NCBI GenBank assembly: GCA_040768585.1
Contig: JAXGMQ010000001.1
Coordinates: forward strand, 62,001-126,000
Direction: 5' to 3'
Length of the DNA stretch: 64,000 nt
Origin: JAXGMQ01 sp040768585
GTDB taxonomy: Bacteria; Caldisericota; Caldisericia; JAAYUI01
Part shown: positions 62,959 through 64,000 of the stretch, piece after piece
Numbering within the stretch: the first letter of the stretch is position 1
Layout of the letters: each line of letters opens with the position of its first letter
Notes under the pieces: generated by a model
Databases searched by the model: none
Seen by the model: the letters and a program-made list of their open reading frames with translations, nothing else
What the model was told of the DNA's origin: nothing
Made by a program: the position numbers and the translations under genes

Positions 62959-64000
62959 TTACTCGATTCTGGCTGTTTTCCACCGCCCCTTGAGGAAGAA
63001 TGATGTATTGGCAACAACAGCAACACCAGACGTTATCATTCCAACATAAAAAATCCATTCGTAACTCAGTTGGAATTTGACAATCGCCAAATAGGAAAGG
63101 GGTATGTAGACCACCCAATTGTTTATCTGAGCGAATATTGAAGGATAGAGTGTGTATCCTGATCCTTCAAATGCAGCAAACAACATCCACTGCGCAGCAT
63201 TTATTGTGTTTTGCAGCATCGCCAGACCAAAGATTGTTGAGCCGAACATAATAACCTCTACATCTCTGTTGAAGACAGAAAATATGTTTCCTCCCCAAAT
63301 AAACGCAACGACTGTCATGAGTCCACTGAGCAAGATCCCAATAATGACGGTGTACCAAATTGTCTTCTCTGCTCTGTGTGGCTGCTTTGCTCCCAAGTTT
63401 TGTCCAACAAGCGCTCCGGCCGCTTGTTGTAAACCAAGGAGTGGCATGTTTACAACTCCTGCGATTCTATGGCCTATTCCAAACGCTGCCAGTAGATATG
63501 TGTTGTTGTAATTGGAGATAAAATTCATAAACAGCATTCCGGAAATTGTAAACATTGTTTGCGAAAACGCTGGAGTAAGACCTATTCTTATGAAATTCCA
63601 GAGCATCTTGAAATCGGGTTTCAATATCCCTGCAAGGTTTATCTTGATACCTCTTTTGACAAGCGCCAATCTCGCCAATGGTATCCTTATTCTGTAACCA
63701 TTTTCATTCTTTAGACCAATTTTCGTGAAACGGATGAAAATGAGTTTGTAGCCAGTTGACAGGAGTGTGAGCCCTGCAACAAACGCAAACATCTGCGCGA
63801 TAACAGTTGCCGTAGCGGCACCAACGAGCCCCATTCTGGGGAATGGACCAATACCCAAAATCAACAATGGGTCAAGAATTATATTTAGGAGGAAGGAGAT
63901 AGTCGTGAGAAAAAGACTCGTCTCAGCATCGGATGTGCAACGGAAAATTGTGCCAAATGAGAAATACGTAAAATAGAAAGGAATCGCGAGCAGTATGATT
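62959..64000 (-). CDS. MATE-family efflux transporter, 5' part outside the window
   Basis: At least 346 residues are visible; the frame stays open to the window end and no start is seen. Motifs DPLLILGIGPFPRMGLVGAATAT and GLQQAAGALVGQNLGAKQPHRAEKT match the neighbour. It ends GRWKTARIE like the downstream gene (SSWKTARIE), so the two are tandem duplicates separated by 139 bases. Confidence 0.88.
   Translation of the reverse strand, partial: IILLAIPFYFTYFSFGTIFRCTSDAETSLFLTTISFLLNIILDPLLILGIGPFPRMGLVGAATATVIAQMFAFVAGLTLLSTGYKLIFIRFTKIGLKNENGYRIRIPLARLALVKRGIKINLAGILKPDFKMLWNFIRIGLTPAFSQTMFTISGMLFMNFISNYNNTYLLAAFGIGHRIAGVVNMPLLGLQQAAGALVGQNLGAKQPHRAEKTIWYTVIIGILLSGLMTVVAFIWGGNIFSVFNRDVEVIMFGSTIFGLAMLQNTINAAQWMLFAAFEGSGYTLYPSIFAQINNWVVYIPLSYLAIVKFQLSYEWIFYVGMITSGVAVVANTSFFLKGRWKTARIE

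Overview
The window looks like a chromosomal segment of an anaerobic, moderate-GC bacterium with Firmicutes-like habits. The signs are CIRCE-type heat-shock operators, RNase Y with YmdB, a tig-clpP-clpX-lon block, YitT and FtsEX modules, and several secreted 'stalk' (copper-amine-oxidase N-terminal-like) proteins. The exact phylum cannot be fixed from sequence reading alone. I see no phage, integrase, insertion sequence or CRISPR array. TGA is used as a normal stop in many genes, so the genetic code is standard.

Layout. 0.1-5.8 kb: an FHA protein, a membrane Ser/Thr kinase with PEGA-like repeats and a secreted beta-propeller/stalk protein form a likely phospho-signalling operon. 6.1-8.1 kb (minus): a winged-helix regulator and a radical SAM/SPASM enzyme. 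8.4-10.7 kb: an ArsR regulator, an ArsP/YraQ-type permease, a CxxC mini-thioredoxin and a thioredoxin-like lipoprotein, behind an operator dyad. 10.7-11.5 kb: gene-poor, with a decayed membrane-protein gene, then tRNA-His. 11.7-16.2 kb: grpE-dnaK-dnaJ-nfo behind a strong promoter and a variant CIRCE. 16.5-20.1 kb: a secreted GH-A-type protein with a stalk domain interrupted by TGA, and two hypotheticals. 20.2-23.4 kb: an AT-rich VTC / DUF4956 / carbohydrate-binding lipoprotein cassette between terminators. 23.5-25.4 kb (minus): groES-groEL with the same variant CIRCE. 25.7-34.7 kb: yitT-ftsE-ftsX-M23 peptidase-S41 protease-Ca ATPase-gmk-rpoZ-plsY-like, tightly coupled. 34.6-41.2 kb: tlyA-like (minus), mfd, a tyrosine phosphatase/MazG fusion, a small DUF6485 protein and a methyltransferase-like protein.

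41.2-52.3 kb is one long minus-strand block: tig-clpP-clpX-lon-rimO-thpR-recA-recX-rny-ymdB, joining protein quality control, DNA repair and RNA decay. It follows a tRNA array (Pro, Arg-TCT, Arg-CCT, Arg-TCG, Lys, an acetyltransferase-like gene, Leu, Gly) with a strong promoter at its head. 54.0-56.0 kb: a TlpA-like lipoprotein and a stalk/propeller protein. 56.1-58.7 kb: rplU, a cyclic-2,3-DPG-synthetase-like GTPase and argF. 58.8-61.2 kb: a large secreted beta-propeller protein. 61.3-64.0 kb: two MATE transporters, the second cut by the window edge.

The most interesting points are a compensated change in CIRCE shared by two chaperone operons, with a third degenerate site before yitT-ftsEX; the phosphatase-MazG-MazG fusion; a TGA exactly where a stalk domain should have Trp; a 13-nt leader between tRNA-Gly and tig; a PlsY-like protein lacking signature residues; and the self-contained polyphosphate-polymerase cassette with two perfect start sites.
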